The notes under the pieces: model-generated
The model's database searches: none
Told to the model about the DNA's origin: nothing
What the model saw: the letters and a program-made list of their open reading frames with translations, nothing else
Made by a program: the position numbers and the translations under genes
Source: Bog-473 sp963742035
Lineage (GTDB): Bacteria > Actinomycetota > Acidimicrobiia > Acidimicrobiales > RAAP-2
Direction of reading: 5' to 3'
Assembly (NCBI GenBank): GCA_963742035.1
Contig: CAVUKH010000008.1
Coordinates: 62,001-126,000 of the forward strand
Length of the DNA: 64,000 nt
Shown: in pieces, positions 16,116-24,620 of the stretch
Position numbering within the stretch: position 1 is the first letter of the stretch
Layout: each line of letters starts with the position of its first letter

Positions 16116-17030
16116 TCACGCGTGTGCCTTCCAGAAGTCACGCAAGAGCGCGACCAGGTCTGCCGCCCGCTCGTCGGGCCAGAACAGCATGGCGTCGGGG
16201 ACGAGGGTGACGCGCTCGACGCCGGGAATCATGGCCGCCAGCCGCTCCGCCCACTGTGGCTCGAAGAACGCATCACCCGTCCCCCACGCCACCTGGACTG
16301 GAGCGCGCACCTCGGCCAGCAGCGGCTCCACCGCCATCAGCTCCGCCGCCGACGACGCCGTCAGCAGCCGTTCGAGCCCCTTGCCCTGATCCGGGACGAA
16401 CGGCTGGAGGTAACTGGCGAGGACGTCGTCGGGAAGCCCTTCGGGGTGCGCGTACCCCATGCCGAACCCGACCTCTGAACGCGCCAACTCCAAGTCGCCG
16501 GCCATCGCGGCCACGAGGGGCCCGAATTCTCCCGATGCGGCGAGATCGACAAAGGGCTTGAAGGACTCGGGTGGGAAGTTGTCGTGGACGTCGCAGTTGG
16601 TCAGGGTCAGTGTGCGGATGCGCTGGGGGTGGCGCGCCGCGAAGACCTGTGCCACCGCGCCGCCCGTGTCATTGGCCACCACGTCGACCTGGGCCAGCCC
16701 GAGCCGCTCGCACAGCTCGTCGAGCATGGCAGCGAGGCCGTGCAGCGAGAGATCGGCCGCCTCGCCCGCAGGCACCGGCGTCGCCCCGTGCGCCGGCAGG
16801 TCGGGGGCGATGCACCGGCGCATATGGGCGACGTCCCAGAGGACGTTTCGCCAGATATCCGCATTCACCAGGACACCGTGGACGAACAACGCCGCCAGCG
16901 CTCCAGCGCCGCCGTCACCTTGCTCGACGTAGGCCACATCCCCCCGACTGAGCCTGATCATCCGGCGCGGGAGCAGCGTGGGGGCGGTAAGGACGGGGCG
17001 TGCACTGCCTGTCTGGGTGAGGGAGGTCAT
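16116..17030 (-). CDS. Alpha/beta hydrolase with Asp nucleophile (haloalkane dehalogenase/epoxide hydrolase-like)
   Basis: This 304-residue protein starts at ATG. The nucleophile elbow reads VANDTGGAVAQVF with Asp121 in place of Ser, as in haloalkane dehalogenases and epoxide hydrolases, after the oxyanion HG of LFVHGVL. An acid-containing strand (VAWGTGDAFFEP) is present. The position that usually carries the catalytic His near the C-terminus reads PDAMLFWPDERA, with no His, a variation known in many actinobacterial relatives; turnover by hydrolysis is therefore uncertain. It is divergent from a TetR gene with an operator in between. Confidence 0.83.
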   Translation of the reverse strand: MTSLTQTGSARPVLTAPTLLPRRMIRLSRGDVAYVEQGDGGAGALAALFVHGVLVNADIWRNVLWDVAHMRRCIAPDLPAHGATPVPAGEAADLSLHGLAAMLDELCERLGLAQVDVVANDTGGAVAQVFAARHPQRIRTLTLTNCDVHDNFPPESFKPFVDLAASGEFGPLVAAMAGDLELARSEVGFGMGYAHPEGLPDDVLASYLQPFVPDQGKGLERLLTASSAAELMAVEPLLAEVRAPVQVAWGTGDAFFEPQWAERLAAMIPGVERVTLVPDAMLFWPDERAADLVALLRDFWKAHA

Positions 17031-17037
17031 GCGGTCA

Positions 17038-17066
17038 CTTTACATACCAACTGTCTGTTTGTAAAG
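17038..17066. promoter_or_regulatory. TetR-type operator between hydrolase and regulator genes
   Basis: Perfect 7-bp arms CTTTACA and TGTAAAG are separated by 15 bases that include AACTGTCTGTT, a sequence like known TetR-family boxes. It fills most of the 55-bp divergent gap and would control both the hydrolase (start at 17030) and the TetR gene (start at 17086). Confidence 0.7.
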
Positions 17067-17085
17067 ACATGAGTAGGATTTCCCC

Positions 17086-17670
17086 GTGCCCACGCAGGCG
17101 GAACGCACCGAGGCCACCCGCGGCCGGCTCATCGCCACGGCGCGGCGCCTCTTCGCGGCCAAGGGGTTCGCGGCCACCTCCACCGAGGAGATCCTCAGCG
17201 AGGCCACCGTCAGTCGTGGCGCGCTGTACCACCACTTCCCGAGCAAGACGGATCTGTTCCAGGCCACCTTCGAGCAGGTGGAGGACGAGCTGACGGCCCA
17301 GGTGCTGCAGGTCGCCACCAGCAGCGGCGAGACCGACCCGATGCGGATCCTCCAGCTCGGCTTCGACGCATTCCTCGATCAGTGCGTCAACCCCGAGGTG
17401 CAGCGCATCGTCATGCTCGACGGCCCGACGGTCCTTGGCTGGGACCTCTGGCACGAGCTCGATGAGCGCTACGCCTTCGGCACCATCAAGGCGGTGCTGA
17501 GCGTCGCAGCGGAGATGGGCCGGATTGAGGAGTCAGCGGTCGATCCGCTGACCCACCTCCTACTCGGCGCCGTGATGCAGGCCGGCATGGTCGTGGCCCG
17601 GTCCGATGACCCGCTGACGGCGAAAAGGGCAATGACGGACACGTTTGCCGGGATCGTCTCGGCACTCTGA
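17086..17670 (+). CDS. TetR/AcrR-family transcriptional repressor
   Basis: This 194-residue protein starts at GTG with TAGGA seven bases upstream. The N-terminal HTH is canonical: RGRLIATARRLFAAKGFAATSTEEILSEATVSRGALYHHFPSKTDLFQATFEQ. The C-terminal ligand domain (FDAFLDQCVNPEVQRIVMLDGPTVLGWDLWHELDERYAFG) is of the common type with the LDGPAVLGW motif. It probably represses itself and the divergent hydrolase through the inverted repeat between them, and responds to the hydrolase's substrate or product. Confidence 0.93.
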   Translation: MPTQAERTEATRGRLIATARRLFAAKGFAATSTEEILSEATVSRGALYHHFPSKTDLFQATFEQVEDELTAQVLQVATSSGETDPMRILQLGFDAFLDQCVNPEVQRIVMLDGPTVLGWDLWHELDERYAFGTIKAVLSVAAEMGRIEESAVDPLTHLLLGAVMQAGMVVARSDDPLTAKRAMTDTFAGIVSAL

Positions 17671-17726
17671 ATGCCGTCCGCGACGTCGGGCGGGGTCCAG
17701 GCGTGCTCGAGAAGCGCCCAGCGGAT

Positions 17727-18179
17727 TCAGCTGCGGGCGTGGTCGACGGCCTCCGCGACCCAGGTCGGCAGCCGCGCCGCTCGGCCGAGCCCGTCGACAC
17801 AGCCGTGCACGGTGATCGCCGTCGCCCGCGCCTCAGTGCCGACCATCAGGAGGTAGGCGATCTGGAACGTGGCGCCACGAACGGCCCCGATACGCAACGA
17901 CACTGCCACCTCGTCGTCGAAGCGCAGAGGCTGGCGGTACTGCACGGAGACCTCGAGCACCGGGAACTCCCGAGCCTCACCCGAGTCGCCCGCACGTACG
18001 GCGTCGTAGGGGTGCCCGATGGCCCGGAGATACTCGACCCGGGCCTCCTCGAGATACGGCAGGTACGCCGCGTGATGGATGATCCCCATCGCATCGGTCT
18101 CGGCGAAGCGGGTGCGCAGACGGTGGGTGAACGAATAGTCGGCGGGGTCGCGGGTGGGCTCCAGGGACTGACGGGTCAT
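17727..18179 (-). CDS. Acyl-CoA thioesterase, 4HBT/YbgC type
   Basis: This 150-residue hotdog-fold protein has the 4-hydroxybenzoyl-CoA thioesterase pattern RFAETDAMGIIHHAAYLPYLEEARVEYLRAIG, with the catalytic Asp in ETDAMG. The later strands are VQYRQPLRFDDEVAVSLRI and IAYLLM. It lies ten bases after the stop of a second hotdog protein, so the two form an operon that probably releases acids from acyl-CoAs. Confidence 0.88.
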   Translation of the reverse strand: MTRQSLEPTRDPADYSFTHRLRTRFAETDAMGIIHHAAYLPYLEEARVEYLRAIGHPYDAVRAGDSGEAREFPVLEVSVQYRQPLRFDDEVAVSLRIGAVRGATFQIAYLLMVGTEARATAITVHGCVDGLGRAARLPTWVAEAVDHARS

Positions 18180-18189
18180 GATCGGGGCG

Positions 18190-18954
18190 CTACTCCCCCG
18201 CCGCTCCCGCGGAGGGTGCTGGGCCGGAGCTCTCGTCGGGAGGGGGGCGCCGGCTGGACGCCAACTGATTGACTCGTTGCTGGTTGAAGATGGCGAACAC
18301 GCCGTCGGCCTCGACCGTGACCACCCCTCCCTGCACGATGCGACCCTTGCTGGTGACCCGACGATCGGTGACCTCGGTCACCCAACCCTCGAAGACAGCT
18401 TCCTCGTCGGTGAGCGTGGGTCGCACGTAGCGCAGGGACAGCGACACGGTCGGTCCGACGGCGCCGACGATCGCATTGGCCGCAGTGAGGATGATGTCGA
18501 AGGTCGCCGCCAGCACTGCGCCGTGGACGCACCCGGGCGCGCCCTCGTAGGTGACGTCGAAGATGGCACGGCCGAGCGCCTTCGGGGGCTCGAAGTCGAG
18601 GACGACGGGCAGAGCCACCGGGTTGAACGGTCCGACCACGACGTCGTAGGGCATGGCGCCACCCAGCGGCACGTCTCCCGGAGGATCGTCCTCGGCGGGT
18701 GGGATGAAGCGGGGCAACGGGTCCCGGGGCAGGTGGGCTTCGAGACCGTCGGCCAGCTCGACCAGGCGTGCAGTCAGGTCGGCGGTCTCTTTGGCGGGCG
18801 GCGCCGCGCTCACCGACAGCCGGATCAGGCGGCGCAAGGCGTCGGCCAGCTCGCGCGCCTCGGGCTCGCGATCACGGAGTCCCGGATGTTTCTGGAATGA
18901 CGTCGGCCTGGGGTCGGGCGTCAACACGGCGGGAAGAGTACTGCCGGCTCTCAT
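18190..18954 (-). CDS. PaaI-family thioesterase
   Basis: This protein has 254 residues from the ATG at 18954; a GTG nine codons later is also possible, and neither has a strong ribosome binding site. The N-terminal 100 residues are helical and charged. The hotdog domain follows: GRAIFDVTYEGAPGCVHGAVLAATFDIILTAANAIVG, with the G-VHGAV motif of PaaI-type enzymes, and VSLSLRYVRPTLTDEEAVFEGWV. Paired with a YbgC-like thioesterase downstream. Confidence 0.83.
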   Translation of the reverse strand: MRAGSTLPAVLTPDPRPTSFQKHPGLRDREPEARELADALRRLIRLSVSAAPPAKETADLTARLVELADGLEAHLPRDPLPRFIPPAEDDPPGDVPLGGAMPYDVVVGPFNPVALPVVLDFEPPKALGRAIFDVTYEGAPGCVHGAVLAATFDIILTAANAIVGAVGPTVSLSLRYVRPTLTDEEAVFEGWVTEVTDRRVTSKGRIVQGGVVTVEADGVFAIFNQQRVNQLASSRRPPPDESSGPAPSAGAAGE

Positions 18955-19002
18955 CCGGCCGACATTCGGCAGAGCCGCCGTCAGGCTGAACGCACCCTGT
19001 GC

Positions 19003-19029
19003 TTGGACGCTGATCGGCGCTCGTACCAT
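19003..19029 (+). promoter_or_regulatory. Promoter of a probable leaderless DUF3151 mRNA
   Basis: TTGGAC (19003-19008), a 15-base spacer and TACCAT (19024-19029) are followed after only six bases by the GTG at 19036. The transcription start predicted from the -10 element coincides with the start codon, and no ribosome binding site is present. Confidence 0.5.
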
Positions 19030-19035
19030 GGGTGG

Positions 19036-19476
19036 GTGACCCCCGAACATGCTGTCCACTTCACCTCCGGGAGCCCCGAGACCGTCCTCGACCCGCTCGA
19101 CCCGGAGCTGGCCGCCGCGCTCGACGAGGCCCGGTCCCTCCCGGCGGGGCGCCGGCGCGGGGCGGTGGCGGCGGTGGCGGCGCGGGATCCCCACTGCCTG
19201 CAGGCCTGGGCGGACCTGGCCGAGATCGCGGACGACCCCATCGATCGGTATGCGTTCGCGCGCGTGGGCTACCACCGTGGGCTCGATGCGTTGCGAGCCG
19301 CCGGTTGGCGCGGCTCGGGCTACGTGCGATGGCGGGACGAGCCCAACCGGGGTTTTCTCCGTTCGCTGCACATGCTGCAGCTGGCGGCCGCGGCGATCGG
19401 CGAGGTCGACGAGGAAGTGCGCTGCGACCTGTTCCTACGGCAACTCGACCCCGAGTGGGGGTCACGGGAGCCCTGA
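19036..19476 (+). CDS. DUF3151 family protein
   Basis: This protein has 146 residues from GTG 19036. The actinobacterial DUF3151 pattern is plain: RGAVAAVAARDPHCLQAWADLAEI, then DRYAFARVGYHRGLDALRAAGWRGSGYVRW, EPNRGFLRSLHMLQLAAAAIGE and a final CDLFLRQLDPEW. The repeated helical pairs look like a tetratricopeptide-type scaffold. Function unknown. It precedes but is not coupled to the MarR operon. Confidence 0.88.
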   Translation: MTPEHAVHFTSGSPETVLDPLDPELAAALDEARSLPAGRRRGAVAAVAARDPHCLQAWADLAEIADDPIDRYAFARVGYHRGLDALRAAGWRGSGYVRWRDEPNRGFLRSLHMLQLAAAAIGEVDEEVRCDLFLRQLDPEWGSREP

Positions 19477-19517
19477 GGCCGTCCCGGTTGGGCCCGCAAT
19501 GGAGGCCCGCTGCACGT

Positions 19518-19534
19518 AGTTAGAGTGTCTAACT
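19518..19534. promoter_or_regulatory. MarR operator (perfect 17-bp inverted repeat)
   Basis: AGTTAGA, GTG, TCTAACT is a perfect palindrome with a 3-base centre, placed directly before the marR start codon at 19537. The size and the AGTTAGA/TCTAACT half-sites are typical of MarR-family operators and imply autorepression of the regulator-exporter operon. Confidence 0.7.
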
Positions 19535-19536
19535 GT

Positions 19537-20130
19537 ATGATGGTCGAAGTGTCCGTGACCTCACCCCTCTCTCCCGACGCGACGTCTGTGAGGAAGACCG
19601 ACGCCCGCGCCGTTTCGAAGACGACCGCCCCACCCCCCGTGCTGGGGACCTACGGCCGCGTGGCGGCCTGGCTCTCCAAGCGGGTGGAGGTCGCGTTGGC
19701 CCAGGTGGAGCTGACCTTGCCGCAGTACCGGGTGCTCGGGATTCTGGCCGAGGGGTCGGCCGCCGCCTCGGGTCTGGCCGACCGGCTGGCCGTGCGACGG
19801 CCTTCCATCACGGCGCTCGTCGACGGACTGGTGGCCCGCGGCCTGGTCGACCGCCGTCAGGAGGACATCGATCGTCGCCGGGTGGAGCTGCGGCTGACAC
19901 CTGAGGGTGCCAGCACGTTGGCCCGGGCCGACATCGCGGTGGACGAGTACCTGATCGCCATCGCCGGCCACCTGCCCGACAAGGAGGAGACCATGGCCCT
20001 GCGCTCGCTCGAGCTCTGGGCACGGGCGATGGTCGAGTCCCGCCAGGGACCTCGCCCGGGCGCCGACACCGCGGCGACGGCGGCGAGCGTGGCGCACGAC
20101 GCGCCGAAGCCACGAAGGACGAAGCGATGA
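19537..20130 (+). CDS. MarR-family regulator of the downstream ABC exporter
   Basis: This protein has 197 residues from the ATG at 19537 (another ATG follows at once). It has a winged helix-turn-helix: LTLPQYRVLGILAEGSAAASGLADRLAVRRPSITALVDGLVARGLVDRRQEDIDRRRVELRLTPEG. Thirty N-terminal and about 35 C-terminal residues are extra and disordered. Its stop overlaps the start of the first ABC gene by four bases (ATGA), so the regulator and exporter are coupled. A palindrome overlaps its own start region. Confidence 0.9.
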   Translation: MMVEVSVTSPLSPDATSVRKTDARAVSKTTAPPPVLGTYGRVAAWLSKRVEVALAQVELTLPQYRVLGILAEGSAAASGLADRLAVRRPSITALVDGLVARGLVDRRQEDIDRRRVELRLTPEGASTLARADIAVDEYLIAIAGHLPDKEETMALRSLELWARAMVESRQGPRPGADTAATAASVAHDAPKPRRTKR

Positions 20131-22232
20131 GCACGACCGAGGACAGGCTGGACGGGCCGGACGTCGACGCCCCGGCCGCCCGAAACGGCCGGATCGAAAC
20201 CGGGGCGGCGGACACCCAGGAAGTCGGGACCCAGGACGGGGTGCGCCGGCTGCCGCTGGCCGCCTACGTCCCGATGGGAGTCACGAGCCGCTACGAAGCT
20301 CCCACGGCAACCGTCGACCCGGACCGGTCCAAGGGGTGGATCAAGCGGGCGACACCCATCGTCATGGCGCACAAGGTGGCGTGGTTCAGCGCGCTCATCT
20401 TCTCGTTCCTCGGACTGATCATTCAGGTGTGGATCCCCAAGATCCTCCAGAACGGCATCACCAACGCGCTCATCAACAAGACGCAGCCGCTGCACAACTA
20501 CGTGGAGTTGATCGCCGTGCTGGCGTTGTTCACGGGGCTCTTCGGCTACATCTCGCGCACCAATCTCTTCAAGGTCGCGTACGCCATCGAGTTCGACCTG
20601 CGCAACATCCTCTACGAGCACTTCACGCGGATGTCGTTCCCCTTCTACGACCGCGTGCAGTCGGGGCAGCTGATCTCGCGGGCCAACTCGGACATCCGGT
20701 CGGTCCAGATGTACCTGACCTTCGCGCCGATGATCCTGGTGCAGTGCTCCATCGCGCTGGTCGCCTTCGGCTTCATGCTCTCCATCAGCGTGCCGCTGGC
20801 CTTCGTGGCCATGGCGGCGATGCCCTTCATCTACATCGTCGGCGTCAAGATGCGGAAGTCGCTCTTCCCGGTGTCGTGGATCATCCAGGCCCGCCTGGCC
20901 GAGGTGGCCACCGTGGTGGACGAGAACGTGAACGGCGTGCGCGTGGTCCGCAGCTTCGCCGCCGAGCAGCAGCAGCTCCGCCAGCTGGCGACGGCCGCCG
21001 ACCGCGTGCAGTGGGGCTACATCAAGGATGCGGACCTGCGCGCCCGCTTCGCTCCGCTGGTGCAGAACCTCTCCCAGGTCGGACTTGTCTTCGTCCTCCT
21101 CGTGGGCGGGTGGATGGTCATCCACTCGGGCCTGCCGGTGGCCTCCATCGTCTCGTTCAACCTGTACCTGATCATGATGCAGGCCCCCTTCATGATGCTG
21201 GGGATGCTCATCATGATGGGCCAGCGCGCGTCGGCCTCGGCCGAGCGCATTTACGAGATCCTCGACGAGAAGCCGACGATCGTCGACCGCCCCGACGCCG
21301 TCGACCTGGTCGACTGCCAGGGCGACGTCGAGTTCGACGATGTCACCTTCGCCTACGCGGCGGACAGTCTCCTGTCGAAGCCGGGTGACGAGAACGAGGG
21401 GCGCCGCGACATTTTGCGCCACCTGAACCTGCACCTCCACCCCGGCGAGACCGTCGCGCTGGTGGGGCGCACCGGCAGCGGCAAGTCGAGCGTGGCCCGC
21501 GTCCTGGCCCGCTTCTACGACGCCACCGGCGGCACCGTCCGGGTCGACGGCCACGACGTGCGCGACCTCACCCTCACCAGCCTGCGGGGCAACATCGGCG
21601 TCGTCCTCGACGAGCCCTTCCTCTTCTCGGTGTCCATCCGGGACAACATCGCCTACGGCCGGCCCGATGCCTCCATGGAGGAGGTCAAGGCCGCGGCCGA
21701 GGCTGCCGGCGCCTCCGGGTTCATCAACCGGCTGGCCGACGGGTACGAGACCGTGGTCGGCGAGCGCGGCTACACGCTCTCGGGCGGCCAGCGCCAGCGG
21801 ATCGCCATCGCCCGCGCCCTGCTCGTGAACCCGCCCATCCTGATCCTCGACGACGCCACCAGCGCCATCGACGTCAAGGTGGAGCAGGGCATCCACTCGG
21901 CGCTGCGCGTCCTGATGCAGGGGCGCACGACACTGATCATCGCCCACCGCCTCTCGACCATCAGCCTGGCCGACCGGGTCGTGCTGCTCGACGGCGGGCA
22001 GATCGTGGCGGACGGGACCCACGCCGAGCTCCTGCGCACGACGCCGCTCTACTCCGAGGTGCTGGCCCAGGCGGCTCGCGACGAGGACTCGGCCGAGGAG
22101 GCAGCGGCCGGGGCCGAGGACCTGGGCCTCGACGATGACGTCCTCGAGCCCGAGGGCATGGCCGTCGCCCCGGAGGACGGGCTTCTCCAGACCGACGACG
22201 AGGTGCTCGAGCCCGAGAAGGGTGCGATCTGA
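20127..22232 (+). CDS. Heterodimeric ABC exporter, subunit with degenerate Walker B
   Basis: This 701-residue half-transporter has a six-helix membrane domain (about residues 80-350) followed by a nucleotide-binding domain. Walker A is GRTGSGKSS (about 446), the signature LSGGQRQRI (about 551) is intact, but Walker B ends LILDDATSAID, with Asp where the catalytic Glu belongs. A charged insertion (SKPGDENEGRRD) sits between the first NBD strands, and the C-terminus has an acidic tail of some 50 residues. The next gene supplies the partner. The export substrate is unknown; multidrug, lipid or peptide are all possible. Confidence 0.92.
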   Translation: MSTTEDRLDGPDVDAPAARNGRIETGAADTQEVGTQDGVRRLPLAAYVPMGVTSRYEAPTATVDPDRSKGWIKRATPIVMAHKVAWFSALIFSFLGLIIQVWIPKILQNGITNALINKTQPLHNYVELIAVLALFTGLFGYISRTNLFKVAYAIEFDLRNILYEHFTRMSFPFYDRVQSGQLISRANSDIRSVQMYLTFAPMILVQCSIALVAFGFMLSISVPLAFVAMAAMPFIYIVGVKMRKSLFPVSWIIQARLAEVATVVDENVNGVRVVRSFAAEQQQLRQLATAADRVQWGYIKDADLRARFAPLVQNLSQVGLVFVLLVGGWMVIHSGLPVASIVSFNLYLIMMQAPFMMLGMLIMMGQRASASAERIYEILDEKPTIVDRPDAVDLVDCQGDVEFDDVTFAYAADSLLSKPGDENEGRRDILRHLNLHLHPGETVALVGRTGSGKSSVARVLARFYDATGGTVRVDGHDVRDLTLTSLRGNIGVVLDEPFLFSVSIRDNIAYGRPDASMEEVKAAAEAAGASGFINRLADGYETVVGERGYTLSGGQRQRIAIARALLVNPPILILDDATSAIDVKVEQGIHSALRVLMQGRTTLIIAHRLSTISLADRVVLLDGGQIVADGTHAELLRTTPLYSEVLAQAARDEDSAEEAAAGAEDLGLDDDVLEPEGMAVAPEDGLLQTDDEVLEPEKGAI

Positions 22233-24160
22233 TGTTCGGCGCAGGAGGTGGAGCACCCATGGGCGGCGGCGGCGCGCCCGGCGCGGCGCAGGCCGGCCTG
22301 CCCTTCGGCGGCATCCCGCACGAGCTGCAGGACGGCGTCGACCTGCTCTTGCAGGAGGAGCCCGAGCGCGGCGAGTCCGACGCCGTCTTCACGCAGTTGC
22401 CCTCGCCCCACGAGTCCAAGAAGCTGACCCTCACCAGCCTGCTCATGGAGTACCCGGGCATGTGCGCGTTGGCCACGCTGCTGGTCGGCCTCATCGCCCT
22501 GTTCACCCAGCTCGGCCCGAGCTTCGTGTCCTACGCCATCAACCACGGCCTGACGCCGCCCCACTACGACTACGCCGTCGTGGTCGTGATGGCGATCCTG
22601 TACCTGGTCTCCATCTGCGTCTCGGCGGGCGCGCAGTACGGGCAGGCCCGCGTGACGGGGCGCCTGGCCTCGTGGGTCATGAACGACCTGCGCATCAAGG
22701 TCTTCCGGCACCTGCAGCGGCTCTCGCTCGACTTCTTCACCGAGGAGAAGGCCGGCGTCGTCATGAGCCGCATGACGAGCGACATCGAGAACCTGCAGCA
22801 GCTGCTGCAGGACGGCCTGGCCCAGTTCGCCATTCAGGGGCTGACCATGGTCGTCATCACGGTCTTCCTCTTCGCGACGAACGCCACGCTGGCCGCCATC
22901 ACGGTCTTTGCCGTCCTGCCGCCGCTGGTCATCATGTCGATCTGGTTCAAGCGGGCCTCCGAGCGCGGCTACGACAAGGTGCGCGACGGCATCGCGCTGG
23001 TGCTGGCGGACCTCTCCGAGAGCCTGCAGGGCGTGCGCATCGTCAGCGCGCACAACCGCCAGCGCTACAACGTGGAGACCCACCGCGACATCGTGGGCTC
23101 CTACCGCGACGCCAACAACTACACGGGCCGCATCAACGGCATCTACGGGCCGGGCTCGCAGGTCATCAGCGTCTTCGGCCAGCTGCTGATCCTGGGCATC
23201 GGCGGGACCATGTACCTGCACCACCCGCAGGAGATCAACCTGGGCCAGCTGACCGCCTTCTTCCTCTACGTGAACCGGTTCTTCTCTCCGATTCAGCTCC
23301 TGGTGCAGCAGTACAACACGTTCCAGCAAGGCCGGGCGTCGGTGACCAAGCTGCGGGGCCTGCTCGAGAACGAGCCCTCGGTGCTCGAAGCGCCCGACGC
23401 CGTGGAGCTCCCGCCGATCCGCGGCGAGATCCGCTTCGACCACGTGTCGTTCGGTTACGACCCCGCCGTGCCGGTGCTGCACAACGTCGACCTGACCATC
23501 TCGCCCGGGGAGACAGTCGCCTTCGTCGGCGCCACCGGCGCGGGGAAGTCGACGATGGCCAAGCTGGTCACCCGCTTCTACGACCCGACCGCGGGCCGGG
23601 TGCTCATCGACGACTACGACCTCAAGCACGTGACGCTCTCCTCGCTGCGCTCGCAGCTCGGCGTCGTCCCGCAGGAGCCCTTCCTGTTCGCCGGGACGAT
23701 CCGGGACAACATCGCTTTCGCCCGGCCGGGTGCGCCCGACGACGAGGTCTGGAACGCGGTGCATCAGGTCGGCCTGGGCGAGCTCGTGCATCGGCTCCCC
23801 TACGGTCTCGACACGCCCGTCCACGAGCGGGGCCAGTCGCTCTCTTCGGGCGAACGCCAGCTGATCGCCCTCGGCCGGGCCTTCATGGCCGAGCCCCGCG
23901 TGCTCGTGCTCGACGAGGCCACCTCGAACCTGGACCTCCAGTCCGAGACGATGGTGGAGGCTGCTCTGGACGTGCTGCTCGACGGGCGGACAGCCGTGCT
24001 GATCGCGCACCGTCTGTCGACGGCCATGCGGGCCGACCGCATCGTCGTCGTCGGTGACGGCGAACTCCTCGAGGTGGGCTCGCACGACGAGCTGGTGGCG
24101 CTCGGCGGTCACTATGCCGAGATGTACCACACCTGGATCAACCAGTCGCACGCCGCGTAG
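22232..24160 (+). CDS. Heterodimeric ABC exporter, subunit with degenerate signature motif
   Basis: This 642-residue protein overlaps the previous gene by one base (TGATG). It begins with a Gly-rich segment before the membrane domain. Walker A is GATGAGKST (about 433), Walker B VLVLDEATSNLD has the catalytic Glu, H-loop LIAHRLST, but the signature reads LSSGERQLI. Paired with the upstream subunit this gives one consensus site (its Walker motifs with the partner's LSGGQ) and one degenerate site (Asp plus LSSGE), the standard arrangement of asymmetric exporters such as TM287/288. Confidence 0.93.
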   Translation: MFGAGGGAPMGGGGAPGAAQAGLPFGGIPHELQDGVDLLLQEEPERGESDAVFTQLPSPHESKKLTLTSLLMEYPGMCALATLLVGLIALFTQLGPSFVSYAINHGLTPPHYDYAVVVVMAILYLVSICVSAGAQYGQARVTGRLASWVMNDLRIKVFRHLQRLSLDFFTEEKAGVVMSRMTSDIENLQQLLQDGLAQFAIQGLTMVVITVFLFATNATLAAITVFAVLPPLVIMSIWFKRASERGYDKVRDGIALVLADLSESLQGVRIVSAHNRQRYNVETHRDIVGSYRDANNYTGRINGIYGPGSQVISVFGQLLILGIGGTMYLHHPQEINLGQLTAFFLYVNRFFSPIQLLVQQYNTFQQGRASVTKLRGLLENEPSVLEAPDAVELPPIRGEIRFDHVSFGYDPAVPVLHNVDLTISPGETVAFVGATGAGKSTMAKLVTRFYDPTAGRVLIDDYDLKHVTLSSLRSQLGVVPQEPFLFAGTIRDNIAFARPGAPDDEVWNAVHQVGLGELVHRLPYGLDTPVHERGQSLSSGERQLIALGRAFMAEPRVLVLDEATSNLDLQSETMVEAALDVLLDGRTAVLIAHRLSTAMRADRIVVVGDGELLEVGSHDELVALGGHYAEMYHTWINQSHAA

Positions 24161-24236
24161 CCCGCCCTGCAACGACTGCCGCTGGCGAAACCAGCCACCT
24201 TTCGGTGTGGGAGAAGACGTCCGGACCGGCGCAGAC

Positions 24237-24578
24237 TCAGCCAGGCACCTCAATGACGGCGACCGTGTTCTCGTCCGGATCGAGCAGGGTCGCCTTGCGG
24301 CCCCCACCGACCGCCTCCATCCGGGCCGGCCTGATACCCCGACCGGCGAGCTCGGCCAGCTCGGCATCGAGATCGGCGACGGACAAGGCGACCAGGCCGT
24401 TTCCGGCCCGGTCTGCATCGACCACGACATAGAGCCAGGCCGTTTCGGCCACCCGCCACATCACCTCGTTCGCGGCGACCTCGACGTCGGCCGGTCGTCC
24501 GAAGACGCGGTCGAAGAAGTCCCGCCCGGCGGCCAAATCAGAGACGGGCACGCCGGTGAATGCGATCGTGACGTCCAT
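24237..24578 (-). CDS. VOC family protein
   Basis: This 113-residue, single-module glyoxalase-fold protein begins VTIAFTGVPVSDLAAGRDFFDRVFGRPADVEVAANEVMWRV and ends KATLLDPDENTVAVIEVPG. The family binds small substrates, often with metal. It lies on the opposite strand to the ABC operon and downstream of the PaaX-like gene, 42 bases away. Confidence 0.86.
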   Translation of the reverse strand: MDVTIAFTGVPVSDLAAGRDFFDRVFGRPADVEVAANEVMWRVAETAWLYVVVDADRAGNGLVALSVADLDAELAELAGRGIRPARMEAVGGGRKATLLDPDENTVAVIEVPG

Positions 24579-24620
24579 GACCTTCGACGTTACCGAGACA
24601 GACGGACGCCCGTCAGGTGG

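Noticed and set aside
19857..24430. Two antisense open frames of almost 800 codons each opposite the ABC genes and part of the MarR gene
   Set aside because: They are rich in His, Asp, Arg and Val in the pattern expected from the complement of GC-rich codons, have no domain signature and lie exactly opposite well-supported genes.
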